A DNA stretch of 6,371 bases from Candidatus Omnitrophota bacterium (GCA_018399295.1 JAGYOO010000085.1:1-6371), one strand, 5' to 3'. Counted from the first letter of the stretch, positions 1 through 6,371 are shown. Made by a program: numbers and translations. Notes: generated from the sequence alone by a model not told the origin.

Positions 1-314
1 CAAAGCTTACCGGCCGGACGTTTATCGCCGAAGGGGCGGAGATTATAAACTCTACACTTCGCGGCCCGGTGGTAATTGGTAAAAACGCGAAGATAATCGA
101 TTCGTTTATCGGCCCCTACAGCAGCATCGGTGATGGTTCGTTAATTGAAAGTTCGAGCATTGAACATTCGGTGATATTGACCGGAGTGAAAATTCGGGGT
201 ATCAGTCGCCTGGAGGACAGCCTGGTAGGGCAGGACAGCGTGATAATCCATAACGTTAAAAATCATACCGCCCTGCGCCTGATGATCGGCGACGGCGCGG
301 TAGTGGAGGTATAG
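1..314 (+). CDS. Glucose-1-phosphate thymidylyltransferase, long form, C-terminal part (5' truncated by window)
   Basis: This is the last 103 codons of a gene that begins before the window; the reading frame is open from base 3 to a TAG stop at 312-314. The visible part is a left-handed beta-helix of hexapeptide repeats, including the pieces RGPVVIGKNAKI, DSFIGPYSSIGDGSLI and IEHSVILTGVKI, followed by the terminal block RLEDSLVGQDSVI and ALRLMIGDGAVVEV. That arrangement matches the C-terminal tail of the long (about 355-residue) RmlA/StrD-type enzymes, which make dTDP-glucose from glucose-1-phosphate and dTTP in the cytoplasm. The catalytic nucleotidyltransferase domain is outside the window, so the assignment rests on the tail and on the RmlC-like gene 3 nt downstream. 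A nucleotidyltransferase of other specificity or another hexapeptide-repeat protein is the main alternative. A GTG at 69 lies in mid-helix and is not a credible start. Confidence 0.8.
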   Translation, partial: KLTGRTFIAEGAEIINSTLRGPVVIGKNAKIIDSFIGPYSSIGDGSLIESSSIEHSVILTGVKIRGISRLEDSLVGQDSVIIHNVKNHTALRLMIGDGAVVEV

Positions 315-317
315 GAA

Positions 318-779
318 ATGGGCGGAATCGAAGGTGTTGTTTATAAGGAAGTAGCCATGCATCATGATTCGCGTGGTTGGCTGGCGGAATGTTTTCGGCA
401 GGACGAGGTGAGTCCGGAGACCTGGCCGGTAATGTCGTATATCAGTGTGACCCTGCCAGGGATAACTCGCGGGCCGCATGAACATCAGGACCAGACGGAT
501 TATTTCTGCTTCCCGGGAACGGCCCGCTTTGACGTTAAACTCTGGGATAACCGCGACGGTTCGGCTACCCAGGGTGAGAGTGTTCTGTTTACCGCAGAAC
601 AAGGCCGGGTTACGGTTATCATCGTTCCTCCCGGGGTTGTCCACGCGTATAAGAATGTTGATGACCGGCCGGGGATGGTGGTTAATTATCCGAACCGGCT
701 GTTTGCCGGAAACGGCCGAAACGAACCGGTGGATGAGATCAGGCACGAGGAACAGGCCGGTGCGAAGTTCAGGTTTTAG
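318..779 (+). CDS. Short RmlC-type cupin, dTDP-4-dehydrorhamnose 3,5-epimerase family
   Basis: The 153-residue product is a single cupin domain. Family marks are DSRGWLAECFR (residues 17-27), RGPHEH (51-56, with H54 at the place of the catalytic histidine of the RmlC RGLH motif), VPPGVVHAYKN (103-113) and NYPNRLFAG (123-131). Known members epimerise C3 and/or C5 of dTDP-4-keto-6-deoxyglucose on the way to dTDP-L-rhamnose or related deoxysugars, acting as cytosolic dimers. The ATG at 318 is supported by GGAGG at 305-309 with an 8-nt spacer, and the gene follows the thymidylyltransferase by 3 nt, which fits a shared dTDP-sugar pathway. The protein is about 30 residues shorter than classical RmlC (roughly 180) and ends with PVDEIRHEE rather than the usual WND-type ending. 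Its exact reaction (3-epimerase, 3,5-epimerase or other sugar isomerase) is therefore uncertain. The last 20 nt overlap the next gene. Confidence 0.8.
   Translation: MGGIEGVVYKEVAMHHDSRGWLAECFRQDEVSPETWPVMSYISVTLPGITRGPHEHQDQTDYFCFPGTARFDVKLWDNRDGSATQGESVLFTAEQGRVTVIIVPPGVVHAYKNVDDRPGMVVNYPNRLFAGNGRNEPVDEIRHEEQAGAKFRF
747..750 (+). promoter_or_regulatory. Ribosome binding site that fixes the GTG start of the VanZ-family gene
   Basis: GAGG lies inside the 3' end of the RmlC-like gene, 9 nt before a GTG at 760-762. No ATG in the VanZ frame lies between this point and the first membrane segment; the first one, at 808, is in the middle of that segment. This makes GTG 760 the best start. Confidence 0.6.
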
Positions 780-1203
780 GTGGAGGCTGGCCGCGGCCCT
801 GGGGCTGATGCTCCTGATAAGCGCTCTTTCCTCGATTCCTTTGGACGGGATAAAGCGCGGGGTAAAGGAAATCCCGGGCTATTCCAGCGCCCGGCAGGAG
901 GCAAAGCGGCATTTCTCCGGTCTGCGGTATTCTGAAATACACAATTTGATGCACGTGCCGTTTTTCGCGGTTTTGGCCTGGCTGTGGATGCGGGTGTTAA
1001 CCCCTCGTTACGGAGTTACCCGGGCTGTGTTTCTTACCGTGGCCATAATATTTGTTTTCGGGATAATCGACGAGCTGCGGCAGATCCCGGTGGAAGGAAG
1101 AGACGCGTCAGTCTCTGATATTGGGCTGGATTTGACGGGTGGAATGTTCGGCTTGTTGATCTATGGATTTTTCTATTTCAAAGAAACTGCATCCAGAAGA
1201 TGA
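760..1203 (+). CDS. VanZ-family membrane protein
   Basis: The 147-residue product starts at GTG 760 and ends at TGA 1201-1203. It has a short basic N-terminus (RSSGFRWR), a first membrane segment at about residues 10-27, a polar loop of about 30 residues, and further segments at about 64-80, 88-104 and 121-140. The VanZ signature is visible: H65 before the second segment, then D104-E105 and Q108, R114 in EGRDAS, and D120 leading into a glycine-rich last helix (DLTGGMFG). VanZ itself is linked to teicoplanin resistance, but most family members have no defined role and many sit in polysaccharide or exosortase-type loci. The gene overlaps the RmlC-like gene by 20 nt and shares ATGA with the glycosyltransferase, so translation is probably coupled. 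The same frame stays open upstream to 478, but that part lies over the RmlC-like gene and is taken as fortuitous. Family membership is fairly sure; function is unknown. Confidence 0.78.
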   Translation: MRSSGFRWRLAAALGLMLLISALSSIPLDGIKRGVKEIPGYSSARQEAKRHFSGLRYSEIHNLMHVPFFAVLAWLWMRVLTPRYGVTRAVFLTVAIIFVFGIIDELRQIPVEGRDASVSDIGLDLTGGMFGLLIYGFFYFKETASRR

Positions 1204-3338
1204 TAAATATAGTTTTTATTACCGATTCTCTGGTTAATCTTAACGGTGCCGAACGGAATCTGTTTGAGATCGTCACCCGTTTGGATCGAAAACGGTTTAA
1301 TCCGGTAGTTATGGGATTCAAGTCCGGTTTGGCGGCTGAGAAACTGCGGGAAAACGGTATTGAGGTTGTTGACCTCCAAATCGGCCGCATCTACTCGCTT
1401 CCCGCGCTGGTTAAAGCGGCCCGGTTCTTTTCTTATCTGAAAAGTAAAAAAATAGACCTGGTAGTCACCTATCACGAGGGATCTGATTTTTGGGCCGGCG
1501 CGACAGCCTGGCTTGCCGGGATTCCGGTCAGGATTTCCAGCCGCAGGGATATGGGATACAAGCTTAAAAAGTCCCATATTCTTATGTACCGGATGGTTAA
1601 CAATAAGCTGTTTACCCGGATAATCGCGGTTTCCAACGCGGTCCGGAACGTGATCTTTGAACGCGAACACACTTTATGGTCGAAGATTGTGACCATTCCC
1701 AACGGCACGGATATTGCCAGGTTTAATCAGCCCGTTGACCCTGCCTCGGCAAGAGAAAAGCTGGGAATTCTATCTAACTCACCCGTGGTGGGGATCATTT
1801 CCGGACTCCGGCCGATAAAAGGGCTGGAAAATTTTATAAAATCAGCCGCAAGGGTCAAGCAAGAGAATCCGGATGCGCGTTTTCTTATCGTCGGTTGGTC
1901 CGGGGATAAGAAGTACCGGGAAAAACTGTTTAAGCTGACCGACGAGCTGGGGATCCGGGAAAAGGTGATCTTTGCCGGGCAGAGAGATGATATCCCGCAG
2001 TTGCTGGCAGTAATGGATATCTTTGTGAATTCATCGTACAATGAAGGTTTCTCCAACGCGATTATTGAGGCCATGGCCGCCTCTAAACCGGTGATTGCCA
2101 CGAACGGAGGAGGAAATCCGGAGGCAGTGATCCCCGGAGAAACAGGGATACTGGTCCCCCCGGAGGATGACGCGGCTTTGGCGGAAGCCGTGATAAAATT
2201 ACTGGAGGATCCGCAAATCCGCGAGAAAATGGCTGTTGCGGGCCGGGAAAAGGTTGAGTCTGAGTTTTCCGTTGAGCTGATGGTAGAGAGGGAGGAGAAA
2301 CTTTTTGAAAGACTGCTGGAAGAACGCAGGGGACGTCACCTGCGGATTTATCCATTCTGGGCAATAAAGACCTTCGGGGGAATGGTGCGGGAGATCTTTG
2401 TTGGCTCCGATCGGGGGCTGCGGGTTCTTGCCTATCACCGGGTGGCTAATGAAAGTTTTGATCCATTGTGCATGAGTGTGAGTGAAGAAAAGTTTGAGAA
2501 ACAGATGCGCCTGATCCGGGGCTGGTTCAAACCCCTGACGTTAAAGGAAACGATAAGGATCATTGAAGCCGGGGAAGAGTTTCCCCCGCGTTCGGTCCTG
2601 GTTACGTTTGATGACGGCTATGCCGATGTCTATACCAACGCCTGGCCGATACTCCAAAAATATGGAGTTCCGGCAGTAGTATTTTTAAGTACACAAGCGA
2701 TTGAAGATAAAGGATTGCTTTGGTACGACAAAGTAGTTGAGAGTTTTCGGATGACACGAAAGAAGCACATTGAGTTTCCGGAATTCAAGATGAAGTTTTC
2801 ATTGAAGAATATAAGTAGAAAAAAGAATGCTGCCAGAAGCTGCGTTTTTTTCGCTAAAAAACTTTCGGAAGCAAAACAAAAAGAGTTTTTCGGAAGATTG
2901 GCAGCGGGTCTGGAGGTCAGTGAAGAAAAAATCAGCCGGCGTAAGCTGATGCTTGATTGGGAACAGGCGCGAAGGATGTCCCAATCAGGTATTGAGTTTG
3001 GCGATCACGGACTCAGCCATTCTATTCTTTCCGGACTGCGGCAGCCGGAACTTGAACAGGAAATCCGGGAGTCAAAACTGATTATCAGAGAACGCCTGCG
3101 GGAAGCCGATGTAAGCAGTTTTGCCTACCCGAACGGGTTAAGAGGCGATTATAATGACGCGGTAAAGGATGTGCTGCGCCGAAATGGGTACAAGGTCGCT
3201 TTCAGTCTGTCCCGTGGGATAAATAACGGAGGGATCGATCCTCTGGAAATTAAGAGATACTGTCTTAGTGAAGGTTTTGGCAGCGATCCTTTAGGCGGGT
3301 TTTCGAGGAATGCCTTTATCTTTGATCTGCTGCGGTAA
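1200..3338 (+). CDS. Fusion protein: GT4 glycosyltransferase plus NodB-type polysaccharide deacetylase
   Basis: The 712-residue product has two enzyme domains. Residues 1-375 form a GT-B fold glycosyltransferase of family 4: NGAER (15-19), RISSRRD (111-117), PNGTD (167-171), GLRPIKG (202-208) and the E-x7-E pair E282/E290 in EGFSNAIIE, which binds the nucleotide sugar. Residues 405-712 are a polysaccharide deacetylase: RVLAYHRV (408-415), TFDDGY (469-474; D471 likely base, D472 metal), HGLSH (603-607; H603 and H607 metal) and FAYPNG (641-646). All three metal ligands are present. A lysine-rich insert lies at about 510-580. There is no signal peptide or clear membrane segment, so both domains are expected in the cytoplasm; residues 381-400 may be a membrane-associating linker. 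The start is the ATG of an ATGA overlap with the VanZ gene, with only a weak upstream AGAAG, suggesting coupled translation. Donor and acceptor sugars cannot be read from the sequence. Confidence 0.9.
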   Translation: MINIVFITDSLVNLNGAERNLFEIVTRLDRKRFNPVVMGFKSGLAAEKLRENGIEVVDLQIGRIYSLPALVKAARFFSYLKSKKIDLVVTYHEGSDFWAGATAWLAGIPVRISSRRDMGYKLKKSHILMYRMVNNKLFTRIIAVSNAVRNVIFEREHTLWSKIVTIPNGTDIARFNQPVDPASAREKLGILSNSPVVGIISGLRPIKGLENFIKSAARVKQENPDARFLIVGWSGDKKYREKLFKLTDELGIREKVIFAGQRDDIPQLLAVMDIFVNSSYNEGFSNAIIEAMAASKPVIATNGGGNPEAVIPGETGILVPPEDDAALAEAVIKLLEDPQIREKMAVAGREKVESEFSVELMVEREEKLFERLLEERRGRHLRIYPFWAIKTFGGMVREIFVGSDRGLRVLAYHRVANESFDPLCMSVSEEKFEKQMRLIRGWFKPLTLKETIRIIEAGEEFPPRSVLVTFDDGYADVYTNAWPILQKYGVPAVVFLSTQAIEDKGLLWYDKVVESFRMTRKKHIEFPEFKMKFSLKNISRKKNAARSCVFFAKKLSEAKQKEFFGRLAAGLEVSEEKISRRKLMLDWEQARRMSQSGIEFGDHGLSHSILSGLRQPELEQEIRESKLIIRERLREADVSSFAYPNGLRGDYNDAVKDVLRRNGYKVAFSLSRGINNGGIDPLEIKRYCLSEGFGSDPLGGFSRNAFIFDLLR

Positions 3339-3353
3339 AAAATAAGGTGTGAA

Positions 3354-4391
3354 ATGGATAGATGTTCGAAATGCGTATTGCCGAAAGGATATCCGGATCT
3401 GGTTTTTGATAAGGCCGGGGTATGTAGTAAGTGTCACGAGCACGAGAGGCTTTTTCTGCGTCGGGACTACGCGAAGCTGAGCGCCAGGCTCGAAGGCCTG
3501 GTCAACTGGGCTAAGGGCCAAAAGAAACGCTATGACTGCATTGTGCCCTTCAGCGGCGGCAAGGACAGCTCATATACTCTTTATCTTTGCCGGAAAAAGT
3601 TCGGGATGAAGGTTCTGGCGGTGAACTTCAATAACGGCTTGAGGACCCTGGAGGCCCTCAAGAATATGGAAAATATTGTTAAACAGAGCGACTGTGGTTT
3701 TGTCTGTTACGGTCCGTCCTGGGAGACCATGAAGAAACTTTATCGCCGGTTTTTTCAGCTTACCGGCCAATTCTGTTTTCCTTGTGACATGGGTATCTGG
3801 GCCACAGTCCATCGGGTTGCCGAGCAGTACGATGTTCCGCTGATAGTCTCCGGGTTCTCCAGCCAGATCGAATCCCGCGGGCCTAAGATCTACTCATATA
3901 ACAACAATCTGTTCCGGAGAATCGCGAAAGAAGTTTTATCTAAGGGAGAGATGATAGATTTTTTGGGGATCTCTAATTCCGAAAAACTGGCGCGCAGATT
4001 CAGGCGACTCAGGCCATCGCGTTATCGCCGGCAGATATCCCTTCCGGATTACATGGTCTGGGATGACCGGGAGATAAAGAGTACGATTTACAGTGAACTG
4101 GGATGGGAAAAGAGGGAGGACGGCTCCAGCGATCATATTGACTGCCTGTTCGCGCCGATTAAAAACTATCTGGTAGTGCAAAAGTGGGGATTTGGCGAAA
4201 AGACCACGAAGTACAGCGCCATGATCCGGGCCGGACAGATGGATCGGGAAACAGCGCTGAAGGCCTGTGCTGAAGAATATGAAAAAAATGAAAAGACCCT
4301 GGAATTATTCAAGGAGATGCTGGATTTAAACGATAATGATCTGCGGCAGGCCAGAGAAAAAAGCCATCTGCCGTTCTTAAAAAAGAGGTGA
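3354..4391 (+). CDS. PP-loop N-acetyl sugar amidotransferase family protein (WbpG/PseA-like)
   Basis: The 345-residue product opens with a four-cysteine, zinc-ribbon-like head (C4-x2-C7 and C24-x2-C27), then the ATP pyrophosphatase loop SGGKDSS (67-73) after a short beta strand (YDCIVPF). A second cysteine pair, FCFPCD (C141, C144), and DHIDC (260-264) are further family marks. Relatives such as WbpG use ATP to activate an N-acetyl group of a nucleotide sugar and replace the oxygen with nitrogen, giving an acetamidino sugar in O-antigen or flagellin glycans. The ammonia normally comes from HisH- and HisF-like partners, and neither is in the window. The start at 3354 follows AAGG (3344-3347) with 6 nt spacing. 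The gene lies 15 nt after the fusion gene and 3 nt before the permease gene. Family assignment is good; the substrate, and even whether it is an amidination, remain inference. Confidence 0.82.
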   Translation: MDRCSKCVLPKGYPDLVFDKAGVCSKCHEHERLFLRRDYAKLSARLEGLVNWAKGQKKRYDCIVPFSGGKDSSYTLYLCRKKFGMKVLAVNFNNGLRTLEALKNMENIVKQSDCGFVCYGPSWETMKKLYRRFFQLTGQFCFPCDMGIWATVHRVAEQYDVPLIVSGFSSQIESRGPKIYSYNNNLFRRIAKEVLSKGEMIDFLGISNSEKLARRFRRLRPSRYRRQISLPDYMVWDDREIKSTIYSELGWEKREDGSSDHIDCLFAPIKNYLVVQKWGFGEKTTKYSAMIRAGQMDRETALKACAEEYEKNEKTLELFKEMLDLNDNDLRQAREKSHLPFLKKR

Positions 4392-4394
4392 AGG

Positions 4395-5171
4395 ATGTTT
4401 GGTGAAATCATAAAGTACAAGGATCTTTTGATCATGCTTACATTCCGGGATATCCGGATTAAATACAAGCAGGCGGTAATGGGGATCCTCTGGGCCCTGT
4501 TTATGCCGATAATCGCGGTAAGCGCGGGGATATTGATAAAAAAGGCGATTTCAATCGTGTCCGGACAGCCAATGGATATGGCCGGCGTGGTCTCGATATC
4601 AGTCAAGGTATTGCCCTGGACTTTCTTTATCAGCGCGATCCGGTTCTCGGTTGGCAGTCTGGTAGGCAATAAAAAACTGGTAACCAAGATCTACTTTCCG
4701 CGGGAGGTGCTGCCGCTGGCCTCGCTTCTGGCAAGTCTGTTTGATTTTGTTATCGCTGGTCTGGCCCTGTCGCTGCTGCTGGCGGTTGCCGGTATCGGAG
4801 GCAGTATCTATCTGTTGTATGTACCGTTGATCCTGTTTTTTCTGGTTCTGTTTACCGCCGGCCTGGGATTGATGCTGGCCTGCGGGAATGTTTTTTTCCG
4901 GGATATCAAGTATATTGTGGAGATAATCCTCACCTTTGGGATATTCTTCACCCCGGTGTTCTACAGCGCGGATACTTTCGGAGATTATCAGTCTCTGCTT
5001 TTGATCAATCCGGTGGGGAGTATCCTTGAGGCGTTGGACGCGGTGGTTGTCAGCCGTTCGGCTCCAAACCTGTTCTGGCTGGCCTATGCCGGGATATCCT
5101 CGGCGCTTGTGTTTCTGGCCGGATATCATGTGTTTAATAAAAACGAACCCCGGTTCGCTGAAAATATTTAG
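4395..5171 (+). CDS. wzm: ABC-2 type polysaccharide/O-antigen export permease (Wzm-like)
   Basis: The 258-residue product has the usual length and layout of Wzm/TagG/RfbD permeases. An amphipathic N-terminal segment ends in FRDIRIKYKQAVMGILWA, followed by about six membrane segments at roughly 30-50, 67-89, 105-131, 137-163, 172-190 and 226-246. Two cytoplasmic family motifs are clear: KKLVTKIYFPREVLPLAS (93-110) and NVFFRDIKYI (165-174), which includes the coupling region thought to contact the ATPase. The protein is expected to form a homodimeric inner-membrane channel that, with the downstream ATPase, moves a lipid-linked glycan out of the cytoplasm. The ATG at 4395 is preceded by GAGG (4385-4388), 6 nt upstream, inside the end of the previous gene. 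The stop overlaps the Shine-Dalgarno of the next gene. The substrate is presumably the glycan made by this locus. Confidence 0.93.
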   Translation: MFGEIIKYKDLLIMLTFRDIRIKYKQAVMGILWALFMPIIAVSAGILIKKAISIVSGQPMDMAGVVSISVKVLPWTFFISAIRFSVGSLVGNKKLVTKIYFPREVLPLASLLASLFDFVIAGLALSLLLAVAGIGGSIYLLYVPLILFFLVLFTAGLGLMLACGNVFFRDIKYIVEIILTFGIFFTPVFYSADTFGDYQSLLLINPVGSILEALDAVVVSRSAPNLFWLAYAGISSALVFLAGYHVFNKNEPRFAENI

Positions 5172-5175
5172 GAGG
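5171..5175 (+). promoter_or_regulatory. Ribosome binding site for the GTG-started ATPase gene
   Basis: GGAGG begins with the last base of the permease TAG stop and lies 7 nt before the GTG at 5183. It decides the start, because no ATG in this frame precedes the conserved VIEFNNVSKKF beginning of the ATPase domain. Confidence 0.75.
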
Positions 5176-5182
5176 AACACCT

Positions 5183-6371
5183 GTGAAGGATGTCATCGAG
5201 TTTAATAATGTGAGCAAAAAATTTCGCCGGGGAGAGAAGTTTAACTCTCTGCGTGACAGCATTCCTAATTTTTTCCGGTCTTTTGGCAAAAAGGACGGCA
5301 GTCTGCTGGAGGAACAGGAATTCTGGGCGGTGGATAAGGTTTCGTTTAAGGTTAAAAAAGGCGAGGTAGTGGGTATCATCGGGCCAAACGGCGCTGGTAA
5401 ATCCACGATCCTTAAGCTGCTCAGCCGGATCATGGAGCCGACCTTGGGCGAGATGGTCATCAATGGACGCCTTTCGGCGCTTATCGAGGTTACCGCGGGA
5501 TTCCACGATGAGCTTACAGGGCGGGAAAATGCCTTTCTGAACGGAACGATTTTGGGAATGTCAAAAAAGGAGATCAACGCGAAGCTGGACCGGATAATCG
5601 AGTTTTCCGGGCTGGAGGAGTTTATCGATACCCCGGTTAAACGCTACTCTTCCGGCATGTTCTCCCGGCTTGGATTTTCCGTGGCCGCGCATATGGACCC
5701 GGACATCCTGCTTGTGGATGAGGTGCTGGCCGTGGGAGACATCGCGTTTCAGGCCAAGTGTGCCCAGAAGATGCGGGAACTTCTCGCCGGCGGCGCGACG
5801 ATAGTCCTGGTTTCGCACAATCTGACCATGATTCAGAGTCTGTGCAAGCGGGTTATCCTTTTGCAGAAGGGGCAGATCCTGAAAGACGGCGCACCGCAGG
5901 ATGTTTTGCCCTATTATGAGGATCTTATTTTTAAACGCAAGGAACAGGACCTGAAGAAGAAAATCGCCCGGCCGGACGATTACAAGGTAAGGGTCGACCA
6001 GGAGAATAAGGCGCTGATCGAGGACATTATTATAAATCAGAAAAAGGACGGGGATCTTGTGTTTGATTCCGGAGAGTCGTTCGACGTGGAACTCGAATAC
6101 TTATCGCGCGAAAAGATCGAAGAACCGGTATTCTCCCTGGACATCGTCCGTTCCGATGGAGTCGTCTGCTGTTCGTCTAATTCAAAGCAGAATGGGTTGA
6201 ATCTAAGCAGTATTGACGGAAGCGGACACATAAACGTAAATCTTGGCCGGCTTAACCTTACTCCAGGAGTCTATTACGTTAAGGCGATTATCTGGGATCG
6301 GGAGATGATCCATCCTTATGTGATTAAAAAAGGTAATATTTTTAAAATCGAAAAGGTGGGGGCTGGTTTTC
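5183..6371 (+). CDS. wzt: ABC transporter ATPase for polysaccharide export, Wzt-like (3' truncated by window)
   Basis: The frame runs from GTG 5183 to the window end without a stop, giving 396 complete codons. The nucleotide-binding domain occupies about residues 1-245: Walker A GPNGAGKST (67-75), signature YSSGM (155-159), Walker B ILLVDE (175-180) with catalytic E180, and H212 of the H-loop. The block AGFHDELTGREN (105-116) is typical of the Wzt/TagH/KpsT export group. After a charged linker (about 248-265), residues 270-396 form a beta-rich region, containing FDVELEYLSRE and LTPGVYYVKAIIWD, that matches the C-terminal carbohydrate-binding domain of Wzt. In studied Wzt proteins this domain recognises the capped end of the O-antigen and so limits which glycan is exported. 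Full-length relatives are about 400-450 residues, so little is likely missing. The gene lies 11 nt after the permease and is its obvious partner. Confidence 0.92.
   Translation, partial: MKDVIEFNNVSKKFRRGEKFNSLRDSIPNFFRSFGKKDGSLLEEQEFWAVDKVSFKVKKGEVVGIIGPNGAGKSTILKLLSRIMEPTLGEMVINGRLSALIEVTAGFHDELTGRENAFLNGTILGMSKKEINAKLDRIIEFSGLEEFIDTPVKRYSSGMFSRLGFSVAAHMDPDILLVDEVLAVGDIAFQAKCAQKMRELLAGGATIVLVSHNLTMIQSLCKRVILLQKGQILKDGAPQDVLPYYEDLIFKRKEQDLKKKIARPDDYKVRVDQENKALIEDIIINQKKDGDLVFDSGESFDVELEYLSREKIEEPVFSLDIVRSDGVVCCSSNSKQNGLNLSSIDGSGHINVNLGRLNLTPGVYYVKAIIWDREMIHPYVIKKGNIFKIEKVGAGF

Noticed and set aside
141..746. 201-codon open frame on the - strand across the RmlC-like gene
   Set aside because: It lies opposite two genes with clear protein-family matches, its product shows no recognisable domain, and its composition looks like a reverse reading of GC-rich codons.
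478..759. Upstream extension of the VanZ frame, which would give a 241-residue protein starting at ATG 478
   Set aside because: The extra 94 residues are arginine-rich and low in sense, and overlap the conserved core of the RmlC-like gene. A good GTG start with GAGG spacing exists at 760, directly before the first membrane segment.
1173..1670. 165-codon open frame on the - strand opposite the start of the glycosyltransferase
   Set aside because: It has no family resemblance, and the + strand carries conserved GT4 motifs over the same bases.
3339..3353. The longest gap between genes in the window, considered as a possible promoter or terminator
   Set aside because: At 15 nt it holds only the ribosome binding site of the next gene; there is no hairpin, T-run or room for promoter boxes.
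4599..5180. 193-codon open frame on the - strand across the permease gene
   Set aside because: The product is rich in Q, R and D, as expected from reading hydrophobic membrane codons backwards, and it has no domain. The permease on the + strand is unambiguous.

Overview
The window is a compact stretch of a surface-polysaccharide biosynthesis and export locus. All seven genes lie on the + strand with almost no space between them: gaps are 3 to 15 nt or short overlaps, and there is no terminator or promoter-like gap. They were probably transcribed as one operon that runs off both ends of the window. The host is probably a Gram-negative-type bacterium, because the transporter ATPase carries a Wzt-like C-terminal glycan-recognition region. 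Base composition is about 50% GC by local counts, with frequent CGG arginine codons. I cannot assign a phylum: an uncultured lineage or a deltaproteobacterium would fit, but this is a weak guess.

Layout: (1) 1-314, 3' end of a long-form glucose-1-phosphate thymidylyltransferase (left-handed beta-helix tail); (2) 318-779, a short RmlC-type cupin of the dTDP-4-dehydrorhamnose 3,5-epimerase family; (3) 760-1203, a small VanZ-family membrane protein starting at GTG inside the end of gene 2; (4) 1200-3338, a 712-residue fusion of a GT4 glycosyltransferase and a NodB-type polysaccharide deacetylase, starting in an ATGA overlap with gene 3; (5) 3354-4391, a PP-loop amidotransferase of the WbpG/PseA-like N-acetyl sugar family; (6) 4395-5171, an ABC-2 polysaccharide export permease (Wzm); (7) 5183-6371, the partner ATPase (Wzt), open at the window end.

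How the genes fit together (inference): genes 1 and 2 supply a dTDP-deoxysugar. Gene 4 adds a sugar and probably removes an acetyl group on the cytoplasmic side. Gene 5 may convert an N-acetyl group to an acetamidino group or perform a related amidotransfer. Genes 6 and 7 export the finished glycan by the ABC-transporter-dependent route, in which chain assembly and modification are completed before export. The most interesting point is the single-chain glycosyltransferase-deacetylase: it has no visible signal peptide, and its deacetylase metal triad appears intact. No RNA genes, CRISPR arrays, mobile elements or long repeats were seen, and no gene-free stretch exceeds 15 nt.
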